This document shows, piece after piece, positions 1-8,380 of a stretch of DNA of 64,000 bases (the stretch's first letter is position 1; each line of letters begins with the position of its first letter). The DNA lies in contig NZ_WUEH01000001.1 in assembly GCF_010468615.1 (NCBI RefSeq), forward strand, positions 62,001-126,000. The letters run 5' to 3'. A program made the translations under genes and the position numbers. This DNA is from Pseudodesulfovibrio sp. JC047 (GTDB lineage Bacteria; Desulfobacterota; Desulfovibrionia; Desulfovibrionales; Desulfovibrionaceae). Below the pieces are notes generated by a model, which saw nothing but the letters and a program-made list of their open reading frames with translations, made no database searches and was not told the origin of the DNA.

Positions 1-744
1 CAAATCCTGCATGATCTCGTTGTGGACCTCGACACGCACACCGACTTCGATGCCACGCTGGGACACGTTGATTCCATGGTTCTGCACCACATGGCCGACC
101 CATTCGGCCCCCACGCGCCCCGGAGCCAAAATGACATTGTTGGCTGTGTAGGTCCCCTTACTGGTGACCACGCCGGTGACCCTACCCTTGTCCACAACCA
201 CGTCCTTCACATTTTCGGAGGTGTGGAACGTGACACCCTTCTCCCGAAGATAATCGGCCATGACAGCGATATGCCCAGGCAGATTGTCACTTCCCAGATG
301 TTTCTGCTTGATGACGAGCAGGTCAATGCCATGCTTGCGGGCGTCCTTGCGGACATCCTTGGCCTTGTCCATATCTGTGGGGAAAACCTGACCATCCATC
401 CCGAAACGGTTGAAAATGGCTTCGGTTTCCTCAATCAGCGCATGGGCCTCGGTCACGCCCACGAATTGGGTCAGATCAGTCTTGCCAAGCTTGTGAATGA
501 AATTCAGTTTGCCGTCCGAGAACAGCCCGGCTCCCCCCACACCGCACAGGATATTGCAGGGCTGACATTTGATGCACTCCTGATCGCCGGACAGCGGACA
601 ATTTCGCTTCAACGACAATTTGCCCTTATCTATAAGTAATACATCCAGGTCGGAATGTTCCGCCAGGTAGTACGCGGCAAAGAGTCCGGCCGGACCTCCA
701 CCAACGATAATCACATCATACGCAGTCTTGATTGCCTTGTTCAT
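1..744 (-). CDS. FAD-dependent oxidoreductase (COG2509-like), 3' end cut by window edge
   Basis: The 248 codons visible are the N-terminal part of a cytosolic flavoprotein; no stop occurs before the window edge, so the C-terminal part lies to the left. The chain opens with a Rossmann dinucleotide-binding motif (VIIVGGGPAGLFAA, about residues 11-24). It continues with a cysteine cluster at C49, C57, C60, C63 and C67, then GVGGAGLFSDGKL. That order is typical of uncharacterised FAD dehydrogenases of the COG2509 group; the cysteines might hold an iron-sulfur cluster, which is inference. The ATG at 744 follows GAGAGGATACA, a good ribosome binding site. The substrate is unknown. The 256 bases between it and folE2 show no clear terminator. 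Confidence 0.75.
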   Translation of the reverse strand, partial: MNKAIKTAYDVIIVGGGPAGLFAAYYLAEHSDLDVLLIDKGKLSLKRNCPLSGDQECIKCQPCNILCGVGGAGLFSDGKLNFIHKLGKTDLTQFVGVTEAHALIEETEAIFNRFGMDGQVFPTDMDKAKDVRKDARKHGIDLLVIKQKHLGSDNLPGHIAVMADYLREKGVTFHTSENVKDVVVDKGRVTGVVTSKGTYTANNVILAPGRVGAEWVGHVVQNHGINVSQRGIEVGVRVEVHNEIMQDL

Positions 745-1000
745 TGTATCCTCTCTGTATCTCGCAAGTATGGCCCGCACTGGGGCAAACTCTCAAAAAA
801 AGGAGTTCACGCAGACGGGCCATGATCGACCGTATGACAGGAATTGCGACGGTGTCAACCCCTCACGTCCAGAGAAAATAACGACGCTCCCCACCACCAG
901 AAAAGACCGTAGTCACGACAAAAAAAGGGACGCTCAAACCGCTTTGACCTCGGCCGATCATCCCCTATGTTCAGACTCACTTTCAAAAATAAACCGCACG

Positions 1001-1777
1001 CTATTCGGAGGGGGTACTGTTCACAACGGCAAATGCGGAATGATTGTGAATGGATTCAAAGCTTTCCACTTCGACCGTGTACCAATCGACCTGCGGATGA
1101 TCGGAAAGGCCTTTTGCCACGGCGCGCACCACGTCTTCCACGAACATCGGATTGTCAAACGACGACTCCGTGACAAATTTTTCATCCTCGCGTTTGAGCA
1201 GGGAATAGACCGGACTGGACCCGGCGGATTCACCGATCTCGATGAGATCTTCCAACCACAGAAAACCATGAAACCTGGTTCGGATGCGAATTTCAGCCCG
1301 CTGCGAATGCGCTCCCTGATCGGAAATGGCCAAGGAACAGGGACAGACCGTCATGACCGGCACATCCGCACCGAGCGTGAACCGCAATTCGCCGTCCTTG
1401 AGATACCCATCCACACGACAGGTATAATCCATCAGGCACGATGCCCCGCTCTTGGGCGAACGCTTGTGTTGAAAATAGGGAAAAACGAAGCGGACATGGG
1501 CACTCCTGGCCTGAAGTCGGACCACGACATCTTCGAGCAATGTCCGAAACGAGGTGTAATCGAGATCGCCTGACCAATGTTTCAGGGCCTCGACAAAACG
1601 GCTCATATGCGTGCCCTTGAATTCAGCGGGCAAATCCACGGACAGGGAAACATCAGCAACCGTGTGCTGGGTGCCGGATTCCTTATCCCGAACAATTATG
1701 GGATGACGCAGGCCCTTGACGCCCACCCGGTCGATGGGCATGGCGATCGTGGCTTGCTGCTTCTGAACATCTTCCAT
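1001..1777 (-). CDS. folE2: GTP cyclohydrolase FolE2 (type IB)
   Basis: FolE2 converts GTP to 7,8-dihydroneopterin triphosphate, the first step of folate (and queuosine) synthesis, in the cytosol. The 258 residues match the family's usual length. Family landmarks are all present: GTHMSRF near residue 55, the metal/catalytic cysteine region VCPCSLAIS (C145, C147), SQRAEI, and IHNHSAFAV near the C-terminus. FolE2 differs from FolE in not strictly needing zinc, and in some bacteria it replaces FolE under zinc limitation; no Zur-like site was recognised here. The ATG at 1777 follows GGAGG by about 10 bases. nikR lies 58 bases upstream on the same strand, so read-through is possible. Confidence 0.93.
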   Translation of the reverse strand: MEDVQKQQATIAMPIDRVGVKGLRHPIIVRDKESGTQHTVADVSLSVDLPAEFKGTHMSRFVEALKHWSGDLDYTSFRTLLEDVVVRLQARSAHVRFVFPYFQHKRSPKSGASCLMDYTCRVDGYLKDGELRFTLGADVPVMTVCPCSLAISDQGAHSQRAEIRIRTRFHGFLWLEDLIEIGESAGSSPVYSLLKREDEKFVTESSFDNPMFVEDVVRAVAKGLSDHPQVDWYTVEVESFESIHNHSAFAVVNSTPSE

Positions 1778-1835
1778 GAAAATACAGCCTCCGGCAGTCC
1801 TGTCCCGCCTCGATTGCAGGCAAGGAACTTCGGTT

Positions 1836-2255
1836 CTAGATCAAGTTCTTTCCAGTGGTGGTCAACGCAAGGTTTCCGTGCTTGACCCCTTTGGTCGAGA
1901 TCAGTTTTTGTCCCAATGCCTTGATGATATCAGCATCCCCTTTGAGGATAATGACTTCCAGGCAGTTATGGTGATCCAAATGCACATGCAGCGAGGACTG
2001 GATGACATCGTGATGGTCATGTTGAATCTCGGTCAACCGTTGAGACAGCCCGGACTTATGATGATCGTAGACCAGAGTCAATGTTCCAGCCAGATCGCCC
2101 TCGGCCTGCTCCCACTCCCGCTGTACCAATGTATTGCGAATCAGGTCGCGAATGGCCTCGGACCGGGTCTGATAACTGCGTTCCTCACAATGACTGTCAA
2201 ACTTACTCAACAGATCCGAATCAAGCGAAACGCCAAATCGTATTGTCTTGCCCAT
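1836..2255 (-). CDS. nikR: Nickel-responsive regulator NikR
   Basis: NikR is a nickel-dependent ribbon-helix-helix repressor that controls nickel uptake and nickel enzymes. The N-terminal 45 residues form the DNA-binding arm ([13 protein letters not shown], then [10 protein letters not shown]). The C-terminal ACT-like domain carries the high-affinity nickel ligands, seen as H79, H90, H92 and C98, which line up with E. coli H76, H87, H89 and C95. The length of 139 residues is normal. I chose the ATG at 2255 because GGAGG sits 5 bases upstream; an in-frame GTG at 2267 lacks such a site. The gene follows the methyltransferase with only 12 bases between, so the two are almost certainly co-transcribed from the promoter with the NikR-like site at 2989-3016. 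Confidence 0.95.
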   Translation of the reverse strand: MGKTIRFGVSLDSDLLSKFDSHCEERSYQTRSEAIRDLIRNTLVQREWEQAEGDLAGTLTLVYDHHKSGLSQRLTEIQHDHHDVIQSSLHVHLDHHNCLEVIILKGDADIIKALGQKLISTKGVKHGNLALTTTGKNLI

Positions 2256-2267
2256 GATTTCCTCCAC

Positions 2268-2963
2268 TCAGGGAATTGTGATTTCCCACAGATTCACTGT
2301 TTGATTCTGGCCGCACAGGGCCACTTTTTCCACTGTTATCTTGACAGGGGCGAATCCCTGCGCTCGCAACTCGTCCCAGACCGGGCGGGAGACCGTGCGC
2401 ACCGGCTCACCGATCCAGATGGAACCACCGGGCTTGAGCGCATGACGAAACAGCTGCATCAACGGTTCGAAAAACCGCTTTTCATACAGAATGTCTCCAC
2501 CCCACATATACTCGAAGGATGCGGCTGGAAGTGCGGGCTGTCGCCAATCCATGACCATCCATAACGGATGAGGGACACCGTTTAGGTCAGCATTATGGCG
2601 GGCAAAACGAACTGCGGGCCACTCGTAATCAAACGCCACCACGTCCGCGCCGACCGAACTGGCGATCATGCCGGTCAATCCCAACCCGCAACCGAGATCA
2701 AGGCACTTCCTGCCCCGCAAACGGTCCGTGTTCCGCACGATGTGTCGCCCAAGCAACACGCTCGCTGGCCAGACTTCAGCCCAGTACGGCACCCTGTCGT
2801 CGTCGCCGAGATCGGCTTCGTCCATCTGGTCCCAGAGGGCTTCCAGATCAGCGGCCCGGTCGAGAAGCCAGGTCTTTCCCTCCACCTCGACACGCACTTG
2901 CGAACCGGGATCAGGGAAGGAAAAGGGGTCATCAACCGGACTCTTTTTGATTTCTTTCGTCAT
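2268..2963 (-). CDS. Class I SAM-dependent methyltransferase
   Basis: A 231-residue protein with a Rossmann methyltransferase fold of the METTL21/NNMT-like type. The SAM-binding motif I is CLDLGCGLGLTG at about residues 87-98, preceded by the WAEVWPAS segment (61-68) usual in protein-lysine and nicotinamide-N-methyltransferase-like families. An acidic residue ends strand 2 (FDYEW, near 111). The substrate cannot be told from sequence. It is the first gene of an operon with nikR, which suggests but does not prove a link to metal homeostasis. The ATG at 2963 has no Shine-Dalgarno site, and the predicted promoter would place the transcript start within a few bases, so it may be leaderless; no better start was found. 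Confidence 0.8.
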   Translation of the reverse strand: MTKEIKKSPVDDPFSFPDPGSQVRVEVEGKTWLLDRAADLEALWDQMDEADLGDDDRVPYWAEVWPASVLLGRHIVRNTDRLRGRKCLDLGCGLGLTGMIASSVGADVVAFDYEWPAVRFARHNADLNGVPHPLWMVMDWRQPALPAASFEYMWGGDILYEKRFFEPLMQLFRHALKPGGSIWIGEPVRTVSRPVWDELRAQGFAPVKITVEKVALCGQNQTVNLWEITIP

Positions 2964-2972
2964 AGGCGAAAA

Positions 2973-3016
2973 AAGATACGCCCCACTCGTGTTATCGTCA
3001 ATACAATTCGTAATAC
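2973..3016 (-). promoter_or_regulatory. Predicted promoter with NikR-like operator for the methyltransferase-nikR operon
   Basis: On the minus strand TTGACG (2996-3001) and TATCTT (2973-2978) are separated by 17 bases, a good sigma-70 fit. On the plus strand GTGTTAT (2989-2995), 14 bases and GTAATAC (3010-3016) form an imperfect inverted repeat over the -35 box. It resembles the Desulfovibrio NikR motif GTGTTAC-N13/14-GTAACAC that I recall from comparative genomics. Nickel-dependent autorepression is inferred. Confidence 0.6.
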
Positions 3017-3275
3017 CTTCCGTGCCAGTAGCAACCGATTAGTATGACTACATATATATACAGAAAAGCCAGTATAACTTTAATATATTGATTTTTTTCA
3101 AAAACGAATCCATTTCAGCCGTCAGGTTTTTGGCGGTTTATTTTTTTTCTCAAATGGCACAAAATAAAACCCACGAAAACGTCATTTTTTTTACAATTTC
3201 CAAAAGACAAAACCCATGGTAAGGACAGCCATCTAAAACTACTGCAAAGCCACTTTTTCCAGAAAAGGAGACGAT
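3017..3275. other. AT-rich leader upstream of gcvH
   Basis: This is the rest of a 312-base gap between divergent genes. It is rich in A and T runs. I looked for a glycine riboswitch, expected upstream of glycine cleavage genes in many bacteria, and saw neither its conserved stems nor its core. A strong ribosome binding site (AAAAGGAGACGAT) precedes gcvH. No clear sigma-70 promoter could be fixed. Confidence 0.5.
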
Positions 3276-3656
3276 ATGATTCCCAAAGATCTTTTGTACG
3301 CCAAATCCCATGAATGGGTCATGGTTGAAGGCGAAATTGCAACTGTTGGCATTTCTCACTTTGCCCAGGAACAACTCGGCGACCTGACCTTTGTCGAGCT
3401 GCCCGAAGTCGGCGACACCTTTGAAGCCGGTTCCGAAATGGGTTCTGTCGAATCCGTCAAGGCCGCCAGCGAAATTTACGCTCCGGTGACGGGCGAAGTC
3501 GTTGAGATCAACACGGCGCTCGAAGACGCTCCCGAAAAAGTCAATGAAGAGCCATACGGCGAAGGCTGGATGCTCAAATTCAAGATAAAAGGCACCCCAG
3601 AGGGGTTGCTGGACGCCGAGGCATACACCGAGGTCGTCGAATCCGAAGCCCACTAA
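3276..3656 (+). CDS. gcvH: Glycine cleavage system H protein
   Basis: GcvH is the small lipoyl shuttle protein of the glycine cleavage/synthase complex. It carries the aminomethyl group between the P and T proteins and is re-oxidised by the L protein. The 126 residues match the family. The lipoylated lysine is K62 in [13 protein letters not shown], within the normal context. The ATG at 3276 follows AAGGAG. It is the first gene of a plus-strand operon with gcvPA, gcvPB and lpdA, but a stem-loop follows it directly, which probably lets gcvH be made in excess of the larger subunits. Confidence 0.97.
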   Translation: MIPKDLLYAKSHEWVMVEGEIATVGISHFAQEQLGDLTFVELPEVGDTFEAGSEMGSVESVKAASEIYAPVTGEVVEINTALEDAPEKVNEEPYGEGWMLKFKIKGTPEGLLDAEAYTEVVESEAH

Positions 3657-3669
3657 CGGGAACTTTCAA

Positions 3670-3700
3670 GGCCGGGGCACACGCTCCGGCCTTCTTCTTT
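3670..3700 (+). terminator. Stem-loop between gcvH and gcvPA (partial terminator)
   Basis: GGCCGGGGC (3670-3678) pairs with GCTCCGGCC (3683-3691) around an ACAC loop; the pairing is complete with one G-T wobble. The pyrimidine tract TTCTTCTTTC follows. Because the rest of the operon lies downstream in the same direction, it may act as an attenuating terminator or RNA-stability element. Confidence 0.65.
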
Positions 3701-3732
3701 CATCACCACGTATTACATCAGTAGGTACAACT

Positions 3733-5067
3733 ATGCCGTATGTTCCTCATACTGAAGATGAAGTCCGGGAAATGCTCGCCACCATCGGTGTCGATTCCGT
3801 GGACGCTCTCTTTGCCGAGATAACGGAAGACATGCGCCCCAAAAGCTTTGATCTGCCCGAGGGGTTGAGCGAGATGGAGGTCCTCTCCAAACTCGAAGCC
3901 ATGGCCGCCAAAAACGCCACGGACAGGATCAGTTTCCTGGGAGCCGGGTTCTATGACCACTATATCCCGGCGGCAGTCGATGCGCTCACCATGCGCGGAG
4001 AATTTTACACGGCCTACACGCCGTATCAGCCCGAAGCGTCCCAAGGCACGCTCCAGGCTATTTTCGAATATCAGACCGCAGTGACCCGCCTGCTCGGCAT
4101 GACCTATGCCAATGCGTCTGTCTACGACGGCGGAACCGCACTGTACGAAGCCATGATGATGGCCGTTCGCAAGACCAAACGCCGCAAGATCGTGGTCTCC
4201 GAAGCACTGAACCCCATTTACCGGGTCATGCTCGATTCCTATACGTCCAACCTCGACGTCAAGTTGGTCACTGTGCCGCACAAGAACGGCATGACCGACA
4301 TCGAAGGATTGAAAAACGCCATCGACAGCGAAACCGCCGCCCTGTTGGTACAAAACCCGAACTTCTTCGGCTCCATCAACGACTTCACGACGTTGTTTGC
4401 CGCAGCCAAGGCCCAGAAGGCCGTGTCGATCATCTCATCATATCCGGTCCTTCAGACTCTGCTGAAAACACCTGGCGACATGGGAGCCGACATCGCAGTG
4501 GCCGAAGGGCAATCGCTCGGGCTGCCCTTGTCGTTCGGTGGGCCCTACCTCGGCATCATGACCTGTACCAAAAAGATGGTCCGTCAAATGCCGGGCCGCA
4601 TGGTTGGCCGGACCAAGGATTCCGAAGGCCGGACCGGCTACGTGTTGACACTCCAGGCTCGCGAACAGCACATCCGTCGTCAGAAAGCGACATCCAATAT
4701 CTGCTCCAACCAATCACTGTGTGCCTTGCGTGCGCTGGTCCACATGTGCGCACTGGGTGAACAGGGCATGAAACGGGCAGCCAGACTGTCCATCGAACGC
4801 GCCCATATCTGTGCCGAAAGACTCACCGCCATCGACGGTGTGGACATGTTGACACAGGGACCGTTCGGCAACGAATTCGCCATCACCCTGCCCACCAACG
4901 CCTTTGATGCCATCGCCAAACTCACGGCACGGGGCTACGTGCCCGGATTCCCGCTGGGTCGCTACTATGAAGGGCTGGAAAACGGACTGCTCGTTGCCTG
5001 CACCGAAAAAACCAGTGAAGAACATATCGGCATCTTTGCCGAGATGCTCAAGGGAGCACTCAAATGA
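3733..5067 (+). CDS. gcvPA: Glycine dehydrogenase (decarboxylating) subunit 1
   Basis: Subunit 1 of the two-part P protein, which decarboxylates glycine with pyridoxal phosphate and passes the aminomethyl group to lipoyl-GcvH. The 444 residues match the GcvPA half of the long single-chain P protein. Recognisable segments are MPYVPHTEDEVREML at the N-terminus, FLGAGFYDHYIPAAV, YTPYQPEASQGTLQAIFEYQ near residue 100, and the GFPLGRYY segment near the C-terminus. The PLP lysine is in subunit 2. The stop overlaps the gcvPB start by 4 bases (ATGA), so translation is probably coupled. Confidence 0.96.
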   Translation: MPYVPHTEDEVREMLATIGVDSVDALFAEITEDMRPKSFDLPEGLSEMEVLSKLEAMAAKNATDRISFLGAGFYDHYIPAAVDALTMRGEFYTAYTPYQPEASQGTLQAIFEYQTAVTRLLGMTYANASVYDGGTALYEAMMMAVRKTKRRKIVVSEALNPIYRVMLDSYTSNLDVKLVTVPHKNGMTDIEGLKNAIDSETAALLVQNPNFFGSINDFTTLFAAAKAQKAVSIISSYPVLQTLLKTPGDMGADIAVAEGQSLGLPLSFGGPYLGIMTCTKKMVRQMPGRMVGRTKDSEGRTGYVLTLQAREQHIRRQKATSNICSNQSLCALRALVHMCALGEQGMKRAARLSIERAHICAERLTAIDGVDMLTQGPFGNEFAITLPTNAFDAIAKLTARGYVPGFPLGRYYEGLENGLLVACTEKTSEEHIGIFAEMLKGALK

Positions 5068-6506
5068 AAACCATATTCGAAAAATCCGTAGCCGGACGCG
5101 AAGGATGCTGGCCCTGCGAAGGTATTGCCGAAGAAGCCTATATTCCCTCCGAATTGCTGCGAGACGGTACCATCGGCCTGCCTTCTGCCAGTGAATTGGA
5201 TGTGGTGCGTCACTTCACCAAACTGTCCCAGTCCAACTACGGTGTGGACGGCAATTTCTATCCCTTGGGATCATGTACCATGAAGTACAATCCCAAATTC
5301 ACCGAAATCGTGGCCGGTCTGCCCGGATTCACCCGGCTGCACCCGGTCCTGCCGCAGTTGCAAGGTGCGGGCGGACTCTGTCAGGGCGCGCTCGAAGTCA
5401 TGTACGAAACCGAACGCCTGCTGGCGGAAATCACCGGCATGGCCGCATACACCATGCATCCCATGGCCGGAGCGCATGGCGAGCTGACCGGGGTCATGCT
5501 CATCGCAGCCTACCACCGGGACAAGGGTAACAAGAAAACCAAAATTATCATCCCGGATTCAGCCCACGGGACCAACCCGGCCTCGGCCACCATCGCGGGA
5601 TATGATATCGTCTCCATCGAATCCAAGGACGGTATTGTTGATCCCGACGCACTGGCCGAAGTGTTGGACGACGAAGTGGCTGGCATGATGATGACGTGCC
5701 CCAACACCTTGGGACTCTTTGAAAAACATCTGCCAGAGATCGTCAAGATGCTCCGAAAAGTGGACGCGCTGCTGTATTACGATGGTGCGAACCTGAATGC
5801 CATCATGGGCAAAATGCGCGTGGGAGATGTCGGTTTTGACGTGGTTCACTGGAATCTCCACAAAACCATGGCCACCCCGCACGGTGGAGGCGGTCCCGGT
5901 TCTGGTCCGGTGGGCGTTTCCGAACGGCTGGTGCCCTACCTGCCCATTTCCCGGGTTGCAAAACAGGAAGACGGCCAATACTTCCTTGATTACAATCACC
6001 CGAAATCCATCGGCTACGTCGCCCCGTTCTATGGCAACTTCGGCGTGTACCTGAAGGCATACGCCTACATCCTGCGACTGGGAGGCACTGGTCTGACACG
6101 TGCTTCGGAAAACGCGGTGCTGGCTGCCAACTACATGCGCAAGCGCTTAAGCGACCACTTTGAAGTCCCTTACGATCGCATTTGTATGCACGAATTCGTT
6201 GCCAGCGCATCGGCTCAAGCCAAGAAAGGCGTACGCGCTCTGGACTTTGCCAAGGGATTGCTCGACAAGGGCCACCACGCCCCGACCATTTACTTCCCGC
6301 TCATCGTCCCCGAAGCGATCATGATCGAGCCGACCGAAACCGAAAACAAGGCAACACTCGACCAATTCATTGATGATCTCATCGAGTTGGCGGAGACAGT
6401 GGATACCAATCCCGAGGCCCTGACCTCGGCACCGGTCAATCTGCCTGTGACCCGTCTGGACGAAACCACAGCCGCCCGCGCCATGGAGCTGACTGATGAT
6501 TTATGA
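5064..6506 (+). CDS. gcvPB: Glycine dehydrogenase (decarboxylating) subunit 2
   Basis: Subunit 2 of the P protein carries the active-site PLP lysine, K267, in NLHKTMATPHGGGGPG. The chain of 480 residues is normal for GcvPB. Other family segments are YPLGSCTMKYNPK (about residues 66-78), MHPMAGAHGELTG, and DSAHGTNPASA. It forms the heteromeric P protein with GcvPA, whose gene overlaps by 4 bases, and its own 3' end overlaps lpdA by 11 bases, a tightly coupled set. In sulfate reducers this complex can also run in the reductive direction to make glycine; direction cannot be read from sequence. Confidence 0.96.
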   Translation: MKTIFEKSVAGREGCWPCEGIAEEAYIPSELLRDGTIGLPSASELDVVRHFTKLSQSNYGVDGNFYPLGSCTMKYNPKFTEIVAGLPGFTRLHPVLPQLQGAGGLCQGALEVMYETERLLAEITGMAAYTMHPMAGAHGELTGVMLIAAYHRDKGNKKTKIIIPDSAHGTNPASATIAGYDIVSIESKDGIVDPDALAEVLDDEVAGMMMTCPNTLGLFEKHLPEIVKMLRKVDALLYYDGANLNAIMGKMRVGDVGFDVVHWNLHKTMATPHGGGGPGSGPVGVSERLVPYLPISRVAKQEDGQYFLDYNHPKSIGYVAPFYGNFGVYLKAYAYILRLGGTGLTRASENAVLAANYMRKRLSDHFEVPYDRICMHEFVASASAQAKKGVRALDFAKGLLDKGHHAPTIYFPLIVPEAIMIEPTETENKATLDQFIDDLIELAETVDTNPEALTSAPVNLPVTRLDETTAARAMELTDDL

Positions 6507-7860
6507 TCTCGTGGTCCTCGGCTCAGGCCCGGGAGGGTTTGACTGTGCCGTTGAAGCCGCCGGACACGGCCTGTCGGTCGCGCTGGTGGAAAAGGACGTT
6601 CTGGGCGGCACCTGCCTTAACCGAGGGTGCATCCCGACCAAGCTTTGGCTCGGAGCAACGTCTGCCATTGATGAACTGCATAACCAGGCCAAGATGAAAG
6701 TCGCATCCGGCGAAATCCATGTGGATTTCGCCGCGTTGCAGGGCCGGGTGGGCAAACACCTGACCGGCACCCGCAAAGCCATGGTCATGCAGCTCAAGAA
6801 ACTTGGTATCGAATACATCGAAGGCACAGGCTCGCTTGCCGGAAAAGGCACACTTTCCATCGCCACTCCCGACGGCGAGCACTCCCTCGAATATAAAAAA
6901 CTCGTTGTCGCCACCGGGTCCAAACCCATTTTCTTTCCAGGCCTGGAGCCGGACAACGACTGCGTGCTTGATTCCGACATGTTCCTTGCCATGGGAACCA
7001 TGCCCGAATCACTCATCGTGGTCGGCGCGGGATTCATCGGACTGGAAATGGCGCAGGTCGCCCACCGGTTCGGCGCACAGGTCACGGTGGTGGATGCCAT
7101 GGACCGTGTGGCCCCGTTGGAGGACCCCGAGGTGTCCAAGGCATTACGTTCCACCTTCAAACGGTGGAAATGGAATATCCTGCTGGAAAAACGCGTGTCC
7201 GGTGTCCGCACCGTGGACGGCAAGGCCGTCCTGACACTCGACTCAGGTGAACAGATAACTGCTGACAAGGCACTGGTCGCAGTGGGCCGTGGTCCGGTCA
7301 CCCAAGGTATCGGCCTTGAAGAAGCGGGTGTCACCCTGAAATTCAACCAGATACAGGTGAACGACCATCTCATGGCCGCACCGGATATCTATGCCATCGG
7401 CGATGCCAACGGCATCATGCAGCTCGCCCATGCCGCAACCCATCAGGCCCACTATGTGGCCGCTCTCATTGCGAGAAAAACCGACGCAGCTTACACGTCC
7501 GGGCCAGTGCCAAGCGTCTTGTACGGTGCTCCCGAGGCCATGCGTGTCGGCACCATGGAAAACGAAGCGTTTCTCAAGGACAACAGCACCTGCCAGACAT
7601 CGCGCGCGCAATTGGCCGCCAATCCCATGGCACAGGCCCATGCGGCCACGCAGGGATTCGTCAAAGTGATCTGGTCCGGTGGAAAAATTGTCGGCATTAC
7701 CGCCGTGGGGCACGATGTGTCCAGACTGGTAACGGCGGCAACCATCATCGTTCAACAGGGCTGGACTGCCGAAGATATCCATTCGATCATCTTCTCCCAC
7801 CCGTCACTGGACGAAGCCCTCTTCATGGCTCTCAAGGCTGAACGAAAGGATATTCAATGA
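6496..7860 (+). CDS. lpdA: Dihydrolipoyl dehydrogenase (L protein)
   Basis: A 454-residue flavoprotein that re-oxidises the lipoyl arm of GcvH with NAD+. It shows the FAD motif VLGSGPGGFDCA at the N-terminus, the redox disulfide GGTCLNRGCIPTK (C40 and C45), a second nucleotide-binding motif VVGAGFIGLEMA near residue 175, the YAIGDANG FAD segment near 300, and the C-terminal HSIIFSHPSLDE with the catalytic histidine-glutamate pair slightly varied from the usual HPT. Position inside the gcv operon (11-base overlap with gcvPB, 4-base overlap with the next gene) marks it as the glycine-cleavage L protein. Confidence 0.93.
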   Translation: MIYDLVVLGSGPGGFDCAVEAAGHGLSVALVEKDVLGGTCLNRGCIPTKLWLGATSAIDELHNQAKMKVASGEIHVDFAALQGRVGKHLTGTRKAMVMQLKKLGIEYIEGTGSLAGKGTLSIATPDGEHSLEYKKLVVATGSKPIFFPGLEPDNDCVLDSDMFLAMGTMPESLIVVGAGFIGLEMAQVAHRFGAQVTVVDAMDRVAPLEDPEVSKALRSTFKRWKWNILLEKRVSGVRTVDGKAVLTLDSGEQITADKALVAVGRGPVTQGIGLEEAGVTLKFNQIQVNDHLMAAPDIYAIGDANGIMQLAHAATHQAHYVAALIARKTDAAYTSGPVPSVLYGAPEAMRVGTMENEAFLKDNSTCQTSRAQLAANPMAQAHAATQGFVKVIWSGGKIVGITAVGHDVSRLVTAATIIVQQGWTAEDIHSIIFSHPSLDEALFMALKAERKDIQ

Positions 7861-8303
7861 TACTCGACCATTTGGATAACGCCAATACCTATATTGACTT
7901 GCACCCGGACTTTGCAGCGGCCTTTGCCCTGTTGCGGCGGACCGATCTGACCTCGCTACCGGAAGGCCGCCATGATCTCAATGACGGCGATTCCTATGCC
8001 TGGATCGCCAAAGGTCCCGGCCGCACACCAGATGAAGCCTCCATCGAAACCCATGACCAATTCATCGACATTCAATATGTTGTCGATGGCGTTGATCACA
8101 TGGGGTGGAAGGCGCGCACGGCCCTCGGCCCTGCAAATGAGGCGTCCGACCCGGACAAGGATCTCGCCTTTTACGATGACGAGCCGACGGTCTGGACCGA
8201 TGTCACTCCCGGCATGTTCGCCATCTACTTTCCGGGAGATGGACATCTCCCCACAATCTCAGATGGTTTCTTACACAAAATCATTCTCAAAATTAAAATC
8301 TAA
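7857..8303 (+). CDS. YhcH/YjgK/YiaL family protein
   Basis: A 148-residue cupin-like protein of the DUF386 family. The family includes E. coli YhcH and TabA and is thought to act on sugars such as sialic acid or other small ligands; the role here is unknown. Characteristic stretches are EGRHDLNDGDSYAW, THDQFIDIQYVVDG (near residue 65), FYDDEPTVW, and FAIYFPGDGHLP near the C-terminus, which contains a likely metal-ligand histidine. It overlaps lpdA by 4 bases and is the last gene before a strong terminator, so it is expressed with the glycine cleavage genes. A direct role in glycine metabolism is not evident. Confidence 0.85.
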   Translation: MILDHLDNANTYIDLHPDFAAAFALLRRTDLTSLPEGRHDLNDGDSYAWIAKGPGRTPDEASIETHDQFIDIQYVVDGVDHMGWKARTALGPANEASDPDKDLAFYDDEPTVWTDVTPGMFAIYFPGDGHLPTISDGFLHKIILKIKI

Positions 8304-8319
8304 CAACTTGACCACAAAA

Positions 8320-8356
8320 AAACGGGAAGTCTCCAAAAGAGGCTTCCCGTTTTTTC
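8320..8356 (+). terminator. Rho-independent terminator of the gcv operon
   Basis: AACGGGAAG-T-CTC and GAG-G-CTTCCCGTT pair around CAAAA, followed by a run of six T. It is placed 17 bases after the YhcH-family stop. A-runs on the other side mean it could also stop minus-strand transcription from 8381. Confidence 0.9.
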
Positions 8357-8380
8357 ATCGCAGACAGTATCGACGACCGC

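Noticed and set aside
728-1573. Plus-strand frame of 281 codons across folE2
   Set aside because: It is antisense to folE2, whose conserved motifs are unmistakable, and its protein has no family-like pattern.
3017-3275. Glycine riboswitch upstream of gcvH
   Set aside because: I searched for the conserved aptamer stems and core and did not see them.
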